NCBI RefSeq assembly: GCF_017161325.1
Contig: NZ_CP045670.1
Location: 1,791,367-1,855,366, forward strand
Reading direction: 5' to 3'
Source: Treponema pedis
GTDB lineage: Bacteria > Spirochaetota > Spirochaetia > Treponematales > Treponemataceae
Length of the DNA stretch: 64,000 nt
Positions 36,262-45,423 of this stretch are shown here, one piece after another (the first letter of the stretch is position 1; each line of letters opens with the position of its first letter). The position numbers and the translations under genes are program-made. Below the pieces are notes generated by a model, which searched no databases, was not told the origin of the DNA, and worked only from the letters and a program-made list of their open reading frames with translations.

Positions 36262-38114
36262 AAGATAATTCGGATATTTATTTTGAAAAAAGACTGCGTT
36301 TTTTTGCGGGTTTTGTTTTTTTTATTTTAGCCGTTTATTTGTACAAACTTTTTTCCATGCAAATTATTAACGGGGAGCAATTTAAAAAAAAATCGGAAAA
36401 TATTTCACAAAGAAGCACCCTTATTCCTTCTCAACGCGGGGAAATATTTGACCGTAATGCAAATACTCCTCTGGTTTTAAATATAGGTTCTTTTGCAGTA
36501 GATATTACACCGGGACAGGTTCCTGCGTCCGAATTTTCTACCGTAATTACACGCCTCAGCTCCATTTTAAAAATTTCCGCTTCTCAAATTGAAAAAAAAC
36601 TTCCCGTTTCCGTAAGAAAAGATTTTAGAAAAATCGAAATAAAATCCAATGTGGAGTACGAGGAAATTATTCAAATTGCGGAAACTCTTGATTCTCTTCC
36701 CGGTGTCTCATGGCGCTCGAAACCGGTACGTAATTATGTGGAAACCCGCTCTTTTTCTCATATTATAGGTTATGTAGGAGATATTACTTCCGAAGAACAT
36801 ACGCGCTTTTATAATAAGGGGTATACTTCAACCAGTATTATCGGTAAGGCGGGAATAGAAAAACAATATGATGAAATTTTGAGAGGCACGGACGGGGTTG
36901 AATACAGGACGGTTGATGCAAAGGGCAAGTATATAGAGAATACTACCGTTGTTTATCCTCCTAAAATGGGGCATAACTTGGTTTTAACCATAGACGGAAA
37001 AATTCAAAAATTGGCGGAAGATGCTTTAGGCCCCAGAATCGGAGCCGCCGTAGTTTTAAAGCCTTCCACGGGAGAAGTGCTTGCAATGGTTTCCTATCCT
37101 TATTTTGATCAAAATATTTTCGGAAAAGAAGATTCGGGAGCTGCCGTAAAAAAATTATTTGCCGATTCCGATAATCCTCTTTTAAATAGGGCAATCGATG
37201 CCGCTTATCCTCCCGCTTCTACGTTTAAAATTATAATGAATACGGCAATATTAAATGAAAAAGCCTTTCCTCAAGATAAAACGGTTCAGTGTTTGGGTGA
37301 AATAGAATACGGCGACAGGCTTTTCAGATGCCATATTCGAAAGCCGGGGCACGGTAAACTTGCTTTAAATGAGGCCTTGGCAAAATCCTGTGATATTTAT
37401 TATTGGACGGTTTGCCGGGATTATTTGGGTGCGGATAAAATAGTGGATTATGCGGAAAGGTTCGGTTTGGGAAAATCGGCAAAAATAGATTTACCGAGTC
37501 AAGCGCAAGGCTTTGTTCCTTCTCCTAAGTGGAAAGAACGCCGTTTCCATGAAAAGTGGCTTAACGGAGATACTATGAATATGTCGATAGGGCAGGGTTT
37601 TACAAGCGCTTCTCCTTTACAGGTTGCAAATATGACTTGTATGGTTATAAACGGAGGCACTATTTATAAACCCCATCTTCTTAAAGAGGTTAGAGACCCC
37701 GCTACAGGTGAAGTAATAAGCGAGATTGAACCTGAGGTACTTTATAAAGAAAATATTCCTTCTGAAATTTTTAGGCAGGTGCGTTCGGCTATGCATCTTG
37801 TAACGGTTCAAGGAGAAGCCCGCTTTCCTATGAAAAATCCGCGCTATCGTTTTGCAGGGAAAACCGGAACTGCCGAAGTAGGTTTGCAGGACAGATGGCA
37901 TTCTTGGATGACCGCTTACGGTCCTTATGATGCTCCGAAAGATGATATTATTGCGGTAACGGTTATAGTAGAAGCTAAAAACGAATGGGAATGGTGGGCG
38001 CCTTATGCTGCAAATATTATTTTACACGGGGCACTTTCAAATCAAAGTTATGAAGAAACTATAGAAGTTTTAGGCTTTAAAGATTTACCCGCCGTTAAAA
38101 GGAGGAACGAATGA
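36258..38114 (+). CDS. mrdA: Penicillin-binding protein 2, peptidoglycan transpeptidase
   Basis: PBP2 cross-links lateral wall peptidoglycan. The 618 residues have one N-terminal membrane anchor (about 12-30), a pedestal domain with SQRGEIFDRN, and a transpeptidase domain with the three active-site motifs: STFK (PPASTFKIIMN), SCD (AKSCDIYYW) and KTG (FAGKTGTAE). Spirochaetes have thin peptidoglycan, and this gene shows it is elongated by the standard machinery. The stop overlaps rodA by four bases. Confidence 0.93.
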   Translation: MKDNSDIYFEKRLRFFAGFVFFILAVYLYKLFSMQIINGEQFKKKSENISQRSTLIPSQRGEIFDRNANTPLVLNIGSFAVDITPGQVPASEFSTVITRLSSILKISASQIEKKLPVSVRKDFRKIEIKSNVEYEEIIQIAETLDSLPGVSWRSKPVRNYVETRSFSHIIGYVGDITSEEHTRFYNKGYTSTSIIGKAGIEKQYDEILRGTDGVEYRTVDAKGKYIENTTVVYPPKMGHNLVLTIDGKIQKLAEDALGPRIGAAVVLKPSTGEVLAMVSYPYFDQNIFGKEDSGAAVKKLFADSDNPLLNRAIDAAYPPASTFKIIMNTAILNEKAFPQDKTVQCLGEIEYGDRLFRCHIRKPGHGKLALNEALAKSCDIYYWTVCRDYLGADKIVDYAERFGLGKSAKIDLPSQAQGFVPSPKWKERRFHEKWLNGDTMNMSIGQGFTSASPLQVANMTCMVINGGTIYKPHLLKEVRDPATGEVISEIEPEVLYKENIPSEIFRQVRSAMHLVTVQGEARFPMKNPRYRFAGKTGTAEVGLQDRWHSWMTAYGPYDAPKDDIIAVTVIVEAKNEWEWWAPYAANIILHGALSNQSYEETIEVLGFKDLPAVKRRNE

Positions 38115-39412
38115 ATTTACGTAAAATTACAAACTTTGATTACCTGCTTTTATTGACGGTTTTATCTTTGTCGTTTATAGGAATTTTATTTATTTATTCT
38201 TCAGGTGTAAATTCGGCAGGCGTGTTGGTTTCGGAAGAATATAAAAAACAAATACTTTGGGTTTGTACCGGAATAATTTTAATTATTCTATCAAGTCTTT
38301 ACGATTACAGAAAAATAAGGGATAGAACTTCTTTAATCTATATAGCGGGAATTCTTATTTTAATATATACGGTTATTTTCGGAGCTTCCAGGAATCATGC
38401 AAAAAGCTGGCTGGGCTCAAAAGAAATAGGGGTTCAGCCTTCCGAATTTATGAAAATAGTATTTATTATTTTTTTAAGCTATTATTTGGATAAGTCGAAA
38501 AATGAAAAACCGTTAAAACGTTTTATAAAAGCTATTGCTATTATGTTTGCGCCTATGCTTCTTATTTTGGCACAGCCCGATTTAGGGACTGCAAGCGTTT
38601 ATATCCCCATATTTTTGGTTATGTGTTTTATTGCCGGTATTCCTTTAAGGTTTTTAACTTATTTTTTCTGTTTCGGCATACTTACCATTATTTTTACGCT
38701 GATGCCTCTGTGGGAAGAAGTTATTTTAAAACAGCCGTTAGTTATGTCCAAGATATTAAAGAATTCTCAAATTTCGCTTATCATATTTTTTTCACTCGGG
38801 GCTTGCGTAATTATAGCTATGATAGGAAACGTTGTTTTAAGACGCAGATATTATTATTGGATTGCCTATATTTTTTCCATTGTTACATTTTCTTTTGCCG
38901 GGTCTATTTTAGGAATGCGAGCCTTAAAACCTTATCAAATGATGCGCTTAATTATTTTTTTAAATCCGGAAGTGGACCCTTATGACAGCGGCTGGAATAT
39001 AATTCAATCGATTACGGCAATAGGCTCGGGAGGTTTATCAGGCAGAGGTTTTTTAATGGGGCCTCAAAGTCATTACAGATATTTGCCCGTACAAAGTACC
39101 GATTTTATTTTCAGTATTCTTTCTGAAGAATGGGGTTTTTTCGGCGGAGTTTTAGTATTTGCTCTTTACGGTATTCTTTTTTTAAGGCTTTTTATTTCAA
39201 TTAAACGGTGCGAAGATTTTTTCGGTAAACTTATTATTTCAGGTATTTTAACTATGTTCTTTTTTCATTTTATGGTTAATGTAGGAATGGTAATGGGAAT
39301 TATGCCTATTACGGGAATCCCCCTGCTTTTTTTATCTTACGGAGGTTCTTCTTTATGGACTGCCATGATTGCAGCGGGAATTGTTGCCGGAATCAATTTA
39401 AGACAATTATAA
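38111..39412 (+). CDS. rodA: SEDS-family glycosyltransferase RodA
   Basis: RodA polymerises glycan strands together with PBP2. The 433 residues form about ten membrane helices with SEDS signatures: GASRNHAKSWLGSKEIGVQPSEFMK is split in the sequence near residues 95-120, and PITGIPLLFLSYGGSSL is near the end. The protein carries an inserted charged loop (EEVILKQPLVMSK) between middle helices. ATGA coupling to mrdA and a hairpin after the stop mark the end of the operon. Confidence 0.92.
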   Translation: MNLRKITNFDYLLLLTVLSLSFIGILFIYSSGVNSAGVLVSEEYKKQILWVCTGIILIILSSLYDYRKIRDRTSLIYIAGILILIYTVIFGASRNHAKSWLGSKEIGVQPSEFMKIVFIIFLSYYLDKSKNEKPLKRFIKAIAIMFAPMLLILAQPDLGTASVYIPIFLVMCFIAGIPLRFLTYFFCFGILTIIFTLMPLWEEVILKQPLVMSKILKNSQISLIIFFSLGACVIIAMIGNVVLRRRYYYWIAYIFSIVTFSFAGSILGMRALKPYQMMRLIIFLNPEVDPYDSGWNIIQSITAIGSGGLSGRGFLMGPQSHYRYLPVQSTDFIFSILSEEWGFFGGVLVFALYGILFLRLFISIKRCEDFFGKLIISGILTMFFFHFMVNVGMVMGIMPITGIPLLFLSYGGSSLWTAMIAAGIVAGINLRQL

Positions 39413-39418
39413 AGTATA

Positions 39419-39441
39419 AAAAGATAAAAGCTCTTATCTTA
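39419..39441 (+). terminator. Hairpin after rodA
   Basis: AAGATAA (39421-39427) and TTATCTT (39434-39440) form a short stem around AAGCTC. It ends just before the next promoter. The stem is weak, so some read-through into the ATPase genes may occur. Confidence 0.5.
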
Positions 39442-39470
39442 TTGTATAAAAAAACCAAAAGATGTATAAT
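39442..39470 (+). promoter_or_regulatory. Promoter of the K-F-E-A ATPase cluster
   Basis: TTGTAT (39442-39447), 17 bases, TATAAT (39465-39470). ATG at 39497 follows with AGGAG. Confidence 0.7.
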
Positions 39471-39496
39471 TACTTTGATATCAATAGGAGAAGTTG

Positions 39497-39835
39497 ATGA
39501 ATAAAAAATTCTTTTTTGTTTTATGCCTGTTTGCATTCTGTTCTACCGGTCTTCTTTTTGCCGCAGGCGAGGTAACCACGGACGCTCAAGCAAAAGTAGC
39601 TTCAATCCGCTATATTTCCGCCGCTCTGGCAGTAGGAATAGCCTGTATAGCCGGAGGTATGGCGGTAGGGAAAATAGGAGCTGCTGCGATGGGTGCTTTA
39701 AGCGAAAACCCAGAAGTTTCCGGTAAGGCAATTCCCTTTGTAGGGCTTGCTGAAGGTATTTGTCTTTGGGGCTTTATAGTTGCTTTTTTTAATTATATTT
39801 TTTATAGGCAATTTAAGTGTCGTATTGCATTATAG
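39497..39835 (+). CDS. V-type ATPase subunit K (proteolipid), short form with signal-like N terminus
   Basis: The 112-residue protein is a rotor-ring proteolipid. After a signal-like hydrophobic start (FFFVLCLFAFC) it has two helices: ISAALAVGIACIAGGMAVG with small residues, and PFVGLAEGICLWGFIVAFF with the ion-binding Glu. This is the short hairpin type, unlike the 142-residue duplicated type at 44980. The tail NYIFYRQFKCRIAL is unusual and follows a T7 run; one extra T would end the protein at IVAFF, so the tail may be an artefact. The gene overlaps subunit F by 19 bases. TTG 39494 is in frame, but ATG 39497 has the better spacing. Confidence 0.8.
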   Translation: MNKKFFFVLCLFAFCSTGLLFAAGEVTTDAQAKVASIRYISAALAVGIACIAGGMAVGKIGAAAMGALSENPEVSGKAIPFVGLAEGICLWGFIVAFFNYIFYRQFKCRIAL

Positions 39836-40158
39836 GCGAGCGCGAATTAGTGGTAGGCTTTTCTTTAGTAGGTGTAGAAGGGTTTACCGCTAATTCGCGG
39901 GAAGAAGCCTTACTCGCCTTTAATAAGGTTACGGGAAAAGGTAATTCGCTTGCAGGAAATGTTCCCGATGAAGGTTGTAAACCTAAAATTTTAATTATAA
40001 CGGAACAGGTGTCCGAATTTTTAAGCGAGGAACTTAAAGAATGGCAGCTAAAAGGCGATTACCCTCTGGTTGTAGAAATTCCATGCTTACAGGGAAAAAT
40101 GGAAGGTAAAAAAACTCTCACGGATTCTATTAGAGAAGCCGTAGGTATTCACGTTTAA
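39817..40158 (+). CDS. V-type ATPase subunit F
   Basis: The 113-residue protein matches the small central-stalk subunit F/G of A/V-type ATPases, which sits on the rotor axle. Evidence is the N-terminal MSYCIIGERELVVGFSLVGV and the strand-loop KPKILIITEQVSEFL, followed by YPLVVEIP. It starts with GTG inside the end of the K gene and lies 20 bases before subunit E. This cluster has F while the other cluster (44980-51001) lacks it. Confidence 0.75.
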   Translation: MSYCIIGERELVVGFSLVGVEGFTANSREEALLAFNKVTGKGNSLAGNVPDEGCKPKILIITEQVSEFLSEELKEWQLKGDYPLVVEIPCLQGKMEGKKTLTDSIREAVGIHV

Positions 40159-40178
40159 ATGAACAGCTAGGAGTACTT

Positions 40179-40809
40179 ATGGAAGAACTTCGTTCAACTG
40201 AAATTCTTGATAAAGAAATAAAAGAAGATGCCCGTAAAAAAGCGGAGCGTATTTTAAAAAATGCCGATGCTGAAGCTCAAAATATTTTAAATGCCGTGCC
40301 TTTACGGATTAAAAATATAAAAAAAGAAAAAGCCTCTTTTTATGCTAAAAAAGCGGAGCTTTATAAAATCGATGCCGAAGCCGCAGTGCCGCTTGAAAAA
40401 CTGCGTAAAAAAATTTCATATATTGATACGGAAATTCAAAAAGCTTTGGAAAATTATTTTGAAAAAATAGGCGAAGAGGCAAGGCTTAAAATTATCTTAT
40501 CTTTTGTAAATAATTTTAAAAAATTTTATCAAAGATTTTCCCGTAAAAGTAAAATTTTCAAATTATTCAAAAGAAAAAATACAAAATTTAATCGAAGAAA
40601 ATTTTAAAGATTTTAAAGTTAAAGAATATCAAGAGCTTTCTCCGGCAGAAGCGGAGTTAACCGGTCTTAAAGACGGAATTTTTATAGAAGATTGTAATAA
40701 CACCTTTGTTTGCAAGGCTTCAATCGATGAGGCAAAAAGCCGTTTGTTAAACGAAAAACGGGCGGAATTAAAAGAAGCCTTATTCGGAGGTGAACGAATT
40801 GAGCGATAA
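40179..40809 (+). CDS. atpE: V-type ATPase subunit E (peripheral stalk), frameshifted
   Basis: The gene encodes a peripheral-stalk subunit of about 209 residues. The first part is a charged helix ([25 protein letters not shown]), typical for E or H. In another frame the C-terminal domain reads [37 protein letters not shown] and [25 protein letters not shown], the characteristic end of E. The frames meet at the A6 run 40518-40523. The ribosome site AGGAG lies before ATG 40179. The gene overlaps the A gene by 11 bases. Confidence 0.75.
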
Positions 40810-42589
40810 AATTACGGGGAATATTACACGTATTTCAGGGCCTATTGTTTATGCTGAAGGGCTTTCTTTATGCGGATTATACGATGTTGTTGAAGTGGGT
40901 GAAAAAGCCGTTACGGGAGAAATTATAAGACTGAATAACGGAAAAGCCGTTATTCAAGTATATGAAGACGATACGGGAATGAAAATAGGGGAAAAAGCCG
41001 TTTGTCATAAAAGACCTCTTTCCGTCAGATTGGGACCGGGTCTTATAGGTACGATTTATGACGGAATTCAGCGTCCCCTTAAAACCTTGTACGAAAAAAC
41101 CGGCAGCTTTTTAAAACCCGGTGCAAAAACATCTCCTATCGATGAAGAAAAAAGATGGCATTTTATGCCTGTAAAATTCGAAGACGGTTCTTTTGTAAAA
41201 AGCGGAGCCGCCATTGCACCCGGAAAGGTTATAGGAACCGTACGGGAAACTCCTTCCGTTGAGCATAAGATAATGATTCCACCTTTTATAAGAGGCAGGG
41301 TGTTACAGGAGTTTAACGGCGAAGGAGATTATACCGTAAACGAGGTAATTGCGAAAACGGAGCTTGATGAGCCTATTTATCTTTCGCATTATTGGCCTGT
41401 ACGTAAAGCCCGTCCCTATTCTCAAAAGCTTACCGTTTCTGAGCCTCTTATTACAGGGCAAAGAGTTATAGATGTTTTTTTTCCCCTTTCTAAAGGAGGA
41501 ACCGCTGCAATACCCGGAGGATTCGGCACGGGAAAAACAATGACACAGCATGCGGTTGCAAAGTGGTGCGATGCCGATATTATCGTTTACATAGGCTGCG
41601 GAGAGCGCGGAAACGAAATGACCGATGTTCTTACCGAATTCCCGCAGTTAATAGACCCCAGAACAAACCGCTCTCTTATGGAAAGAACAATTCTTATAGC
41701 AAATACTTCGAATATGCCGGTTGCGGCCAGAGAAGTTTCTCTTTATTCCGGTATTACTCTTGCGGAATATTATCGGGATATGGGAATGGACGTTGCAATA
41801 ATGGCGGATTCCACCAGCCGCTGGGCGGAAGCATTACGCGAGCTTTCAGGGCGTATGGAAGAAATGCCCGCCGAAGAAGGTTTCCCTGCGTATTTACCGA
41901 CAAGGCTTGCAGAATTTTACGAAAGGGCGGGGCGGATTCAAACCTTAAACAAGGGGCACGGTTCCGTTTCGGTTATAGGAGCCGTTTCTCCTCCCGGAGG
42001 GGACTTTTCGGAACCGGTAACCCAGCATACAAAACGTTTTATAAGATGTTTTTGGGCTTTGGATAGGGAGTTGGCAAATGCAAGACATTATCCCGCTATA
42101 GGTTGGATAGAATCTTATTCGGAATATGCCGAAGAAATTAGAGGCTGGTGGGACAAACTGGACCCCAGATGGAGCGGTATACGTGAAGAAGCTTTAGCTC
42201 TTTTAAAACATGAACAGCGTCTTGAACAAATTGTTCGCCTTATAGGTCCCGATGCCTTACCCGATACGGAACGCATTGTTTTGGTAACCGCCGAAATGAT
42301 AAAAAACGGCTTTTTACAACAAAATGCCTTTGATAAAATCGATATGTTTTCCGTTCCGGAAAAGCAGCTTATAATCTTAGTTACTATGATGGAATTTTAT
42401 AAACGTGCAGTCCGGGTAATAAAAAAAGGCTGCCCCTTAGTAAAGATTACGGCTTTACCGTGCCGTGAGGAAATAATACGTATAAAAACTACATTTGAAA
42501 ATACGGATATAAAAGGAATTTTATCCGTTTCGGATAAAATGAATAAGCAATTCGACGATTTGGACAGAAATTATAGAACTGTAGATTAA
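40799..42589 (+). CDS. atpA: V-type ATPase catalytic subunit A (cluster 1)
   Basis: This catalytic subunit of about 596 residues hydrolyses or makes ATP. It has the P-loop GGFGTGKT (near residue 240), the A-type insertion region, [23 protein letters not shown] and the Walker B region [22 protein letters not shown] 40799 follows GGAGG by eight bases and is the likely start; GTG 40790 overlaps that site. It resembles the other A subunit (49226-51001) but is clearly diverged (GGFGTGKT versus GPFGAGKT), so it is not a recent copy. No B, D, I or C gene follows; a strong terminator comes next. Confidence 0.9.
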   Translation: MSDKITGNITRISGPIVYAEGLSLCGLYDVVEVGEKAVTGEIIRLNNGKAVIQVYEDDTGMKIGEKAVCHKRPLSVRLGPGLIGTIYDGIQRPLKTLYEKTGSFLKPGAKTSPIDEEKRWHFMPVKFEDGSFVKSGAAIAPGKVIGTVRETPSVEHKIMIPPFIRGRVLQEFNGEGDYTVNEVIAKTELDEPIYLSHYWPVRKARPYSQKLTVSEPLITGQRVIDVFFPLSKGGTAAIPGGFGTGKTMTQHAVAKWCDADIIVYIGCGERGNEMTDVLTEFPQLIDPRTNRSLMERTILIANTSNMPVAAREVSLYSGITLAEYYRDMGMDVAIMADSTSRWAEALRELSGRMEEMPAEEGFPAYLPTRLAEFYERAGRIQTLNKGHGSVSVIGAVSPPGGDFSEPVTQHTKRFIRCFWALDRELANARHYPAIGWIESYSEYAEEIRGWWDKLDPRWSGIREEALALLKHEQRLEQIVRLIGPDALPDTERIVLVTAEMIKNGFLQQNAFDKIDMFSVPEKQLIILVTMMEFYKRAVRVIKKGCPLVKITALPCREEIIRIKTTFENTDIKGILSVSDKMNKQFDDLDRNYRTVD

Positions 42590-42590
42590 A

Positions 42591-42625
42591 AAAACGCCGC
42601 CTCTATAAAAAGAGGTCGGCGTTTT
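42591..42625 (+). terminator. Bidirectional terminator between atpA and the chemoreceptor gene
   Basis: AAAACGCCG-CCTCT and AGAGG-TCGGCGTTTT form a long stem with a six-base loop and T/A runs on both sides. It ends the K-F-E-A cluster after only four genes. Confidence 0.85.
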
Positions 42626-42655
42626 AAGGCTTACGTATAAGGCGTTATCCCATAA

Positions 42656-44824
42656 TTATACTTTAAATTTTCTTACTTCTTTGGCTAAGTTTTCAATACT
42701 GTTTTTATTTCTTTGTGTTATTTCGTTTACTTCCTGTATTGCGTTGCTTATTTGTATTGCTCCTGCCGCCATTTCGTTCATACTGTCGGTAATAATACGG
42801 GTTAATCCGTCCAGCTTTTGCATTTCTCCAGCAACATTTTCTCCTCCGTGCAGCATTTCCGTAGAACCGTCGCTTACTTGCGATGTAACGGCATTTATGT
42901 CCTTAATTGCAATTAATACTTCACGGCTGCCGTTTTCCTGTTCTTGCATAGCTTCCATCAGACGGTTACTCATCGTTTTTACCTGGTCGGATAAACCGAA
43001 AATTACATTGAATTTTTCTTCCGCCGTTTTTGCGGAAGCTGAAAGTCCGTCTATTTCTCCCGAAAGCGATTTTAAAGTTGCCGTTATGGTTTTTCCTTGG
43101 GCGCTTGATTCTTCGGCAAGTTTACGTATTTCGTCCGCTACAACGGCAAAGCCCTTACCCGCATCTCCTGCATGAGCGGCTTCTATAGCTGCATTCATTG
43201 CTAAAAGATTGGTTTGGCTTGCAATATGCTGAATAACGCTTGAAGCTTCCAAAAGGCTGCCTGATTCTTCGGCTATTTTTTGTGTAACGCTATTTGAAGC
43301 CGCAACGGTTTCTTTTCCGTCTGCGGTAGCGGAAGCAAGAGTTTTTATTACATCATCGGTTTTTTCCAAGGTTTCCGTAATTGAAGCGATGTTTGCAACC
43401 ATTTCTTCCACCGCTGAAGAAGATTCCGCTACGCTTGCAGATTGTTGTTCTATACTGGTGTTAAGAGATTTTATTGTGCGTATAATTTCTTCTACCGTGG
43501 CTGCGGTTTCAGTAACGCTTGCCGCCTGTGTCAGAGCTTGCTGTTTTACACCTTCAATATTTGAACTTATTTGATGAATTGAGCTTGCCGTCTCCGTCAT
43601 ATTGCTTGCAAGCTCTTCCCCGATTGATTCCATAGCATTTGCATTTTCATCGACGGTTCTTATTGAAGAAGCTATTTTACTTATCGTCTGGTTAAAATAT
43701 TCGGATAATTCCGTAACCTCGTCATTGCCGATAAGCGGTAAGCGTACCGTTAAATCACCGTCTCCCTGTGCAATATTTTTTAATGCGGATACTACTACGG
43801 AAACGGGTTTTACAATTGCGCTTGCGGTAAAAAACATAATAACCAAGGTTGAAATTAAAATTATTGCTCCTACACTGTACATATATCTTCTAAGAGATGC
43901 AATGGTTCCCATAAATTCATCTAACGGAGCATTTAAAATTATAGTCCAGTTTGTTGTTTTTATTTTAGCATGTGATGCGATAGTTTCTATACCTCTAAAT
44001 TGATAATAACCTATATCCGTTTCTTTAGAGTTTAGCGCCTTACTTAAAAAGGCTGCAATGGAGGTAAGCGTTTCATTATATTGGGCCGTTTCCAATATGT
44101 TTTCCTGAGAGCTGACTCTCTCGCTATCCTTATGAGCAATCGTAGTGCCCGTCAAACCCAAAATGCCGCAATAGCCGGATTTTCCTACAACTATATCCGC
44201 AATATTTTCGGAAAGCCATGAGCCTTCGACATTTGCAGCCAATACAGCGATAACATTTCTGTCCTTGTCCAAAACGGGAACGGCAAATACCGCTATTATT
44301 TTACCCTTATGTATACGCGAAACGAGGGGTTCGGAAAAAAAGTCTCTGCCTTTTGAGGCCGCCTTAAACCAATCTCTGTCGCTTACGGCTATAACGCTGC
44401 CGTCACTTATATGTCTGTTTCCCTTTAAATCGGCTATGTCCAATTCCAATATTTCACTGTGAAAGGCCGACTCGGCTTTAAGAAGTTTCATTTTTTCAAG
44501 GTATGAAACGGAGGGGTCAGTGAGTACGGGTGCGCGCGCTATACCTTCCAAAAATTGAAAAAAAGAATTGATTCTTGCATCAATAAGTTCCGCAATATCG
44601 TCAGCTTTTTCGGATAACTGCGTTTCGACTTTTTCTGTAACGGCTTTTTTTGCCGTGCCGAAAGCCAGTAAACCGAGCAATAAAATTGCGGATACAACCA
44701 ATAAACCGAAAATAATTAAAAGTTTTTTCCTAATTGAAAAACGTTTTTTTCTGTTTATTTTTTTTGTTTTGGAAGTGGGTTTATCCGATTCCGGTGCAGC
44801 TATAATTTTATTTTCACTTTTCAT
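42656..44824 (-). CDS. Methyl-accepting chemotaxis protein
   Basis: The 722-residue receptor senses a ligand outside and controls CheA. It has a basic cytoplasmic start, a first membrane helix (about 33-56), a large Cache-type extracellular domain (to about residue 310, with [10 protein letters not shown] and [17 protein letters not shown]), a second helix ([16 protein letters not shown]), a HAMP linker (DGDLTVRLP) and the signalling domain with the hairpin tip [23 protein letters not shown] 44824 has AAGGAG. It lies between two ATPase clusters but has no evident link to them. The ligand is unknown; the dCache look suggests amino acids or small organic acids. Confidence 0.93.
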   Translation of the reverse strand: MKSENKIIAAPESDKPTSKTKKINRKKRFSIRKKLLIIFGLLVVSAILLLGLLAFGTAKKAVTEKVETQLSEKADDIAELIDARINSFFQFLEGIARAPVLTDPSVSYLEKMKLLKAESAFHSEILELDIADLKGNRHISDGSVIAVSDRDWFKAASKGRDFFSEPLVSRIHKGKIIAVFAVPVLDKDRNVIAVLAANVEGSWLSENIADIVVGKSGYCGILGLTGTTIAHKDSERVSSQENILETAQYNETLTSIAAFLSKALNSKETDIGYYQFRGIETIASHAKIKTTNWTIILNAPLDEFMGTIASLRRYMYSVGAIILISTLVIMFFTASAIVKPVSVVVSALKNIAQGDGDLTVRLPLIGNDEVTELSEYFNQTISKIASSIRTVDENANAMESIGEELASNMTETASSIHQISSNIEGVKQQALTQAASVTETAATVEEIIRTIKSLNTSIEQQSASVAESSSAVEEMVANIASITETLEKTDDVIKTLASATADGKETVAASNSVTQKIAEESGSLLEASSVIQHIASQTNLLAMNAAIEAAHAGDAGKGFAVVADEIRKLAEESSAQGKTITATLKSLSGEIDGLSASAKTAEEKFNVIFGLSDQVKTMSNRLMEAMQEQENGSREVLIAIKDINAVTSQVSDGSTEMLHGGENVAGEMQKLDGLTRIITDSMNEMAAGAIQISNAIQEVNEITQRNKNSIENLAKEVRKFKV

Positions 44825-44937
44825 ATATGACTCCTTTTTAATAACACGGATACACCAATAAAGAGGTACACTACAGAAAAATTTATCGGTTGTATTTTTT
44901 AGATTGTTATTTACGTTTTAAATCTTGTTGTTATTTA

Positions 44938-44971
44938 AAAATACCGATATATAAGTATATATCGGTATTTT
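44938..44971 (-). terminator. Terminator after the A-B-D-I-K ATPase operon
   Basis: AAATACCGATATATA and TATATATCGGTATTT pair over 15 bases with a two-base gap, flanked by A and T runs. It lies just past the stop of subunit K (44980). Confidence 0.8.
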
Positions 44972-44979
44972 AATTTTAT

Positions 44980-45408
44980 TTACATCATTGCCATGCCGAA
45001 GCCCATAACGAAAAGAGCAACGGTTTCACAAAGACCTACAATCATTAGATATTGGGCAAATCCCTTGCCTGTTTCTCCGAAAGAATCGGCGGCCGCTGCC
45101 GAAGCCTTTCCTTGAGCAATTGCGGAACCTGCAATACCGCAACCGCATACTACGCCCAAACCGAACAAAAACCACGGGTCCAATGTTTCAACCTTTCCTT
45201 TCATGGCCAACATTAAGATGAATCCGTAAATTGTCTGTGTTAACGGTGCACCGGCATAGGTGAGCATAAGAAAGGGCGCCGGCTTATTATTCATGTAACA
45301 TCGTTTCCATGCCCCGATTGTTCCCATTCCTGCGATTGCCAAACCAATTGCAGAACCTACAGCAGAAATACCTAAAACCGCCGCAATTCCAAACATACCA
45401 AAATTCAT
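44980..45408 (-). CDS. atpK: V-type ATPase subunit K (duplicated, four-helix proteolipid)
   Basis: The 142-residue rotor proteolipid has four helices as two related hairpins. The first hairpin shows GISAVGSAIGLAIAGMGTIGAW, the second CGCGIAGSAIAQGKASAA followed by IVGLCETVALFVMGFG, where Glu is the ion-binding residue. In the first hairpin the equivalent helix has APLTQTIYGFILM with no acid, so each subunit carries one ion site, as in many V-type rings. This differs from the short K at 39497 and implies another rotor stoichiometry. It is the last gene of the operon, 15 bases after subunit I. Confidence 0.88.
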   Translation of the reverse strand: MNFGMFGIAAVLGISAVGSAIGLAIAGMGTIGAWKRCYMNNKPAPFLMLTYAGAPLTQTIYGFILMLAMKGKVETLDPWFLFGLGVVCGCGIAGSAIAQGKASAAAADSFGETGKGFAQYLMIVGLCETVALFVMGFGMAMM

Positions 45409-45423
45409 ATATAACTCCTATTT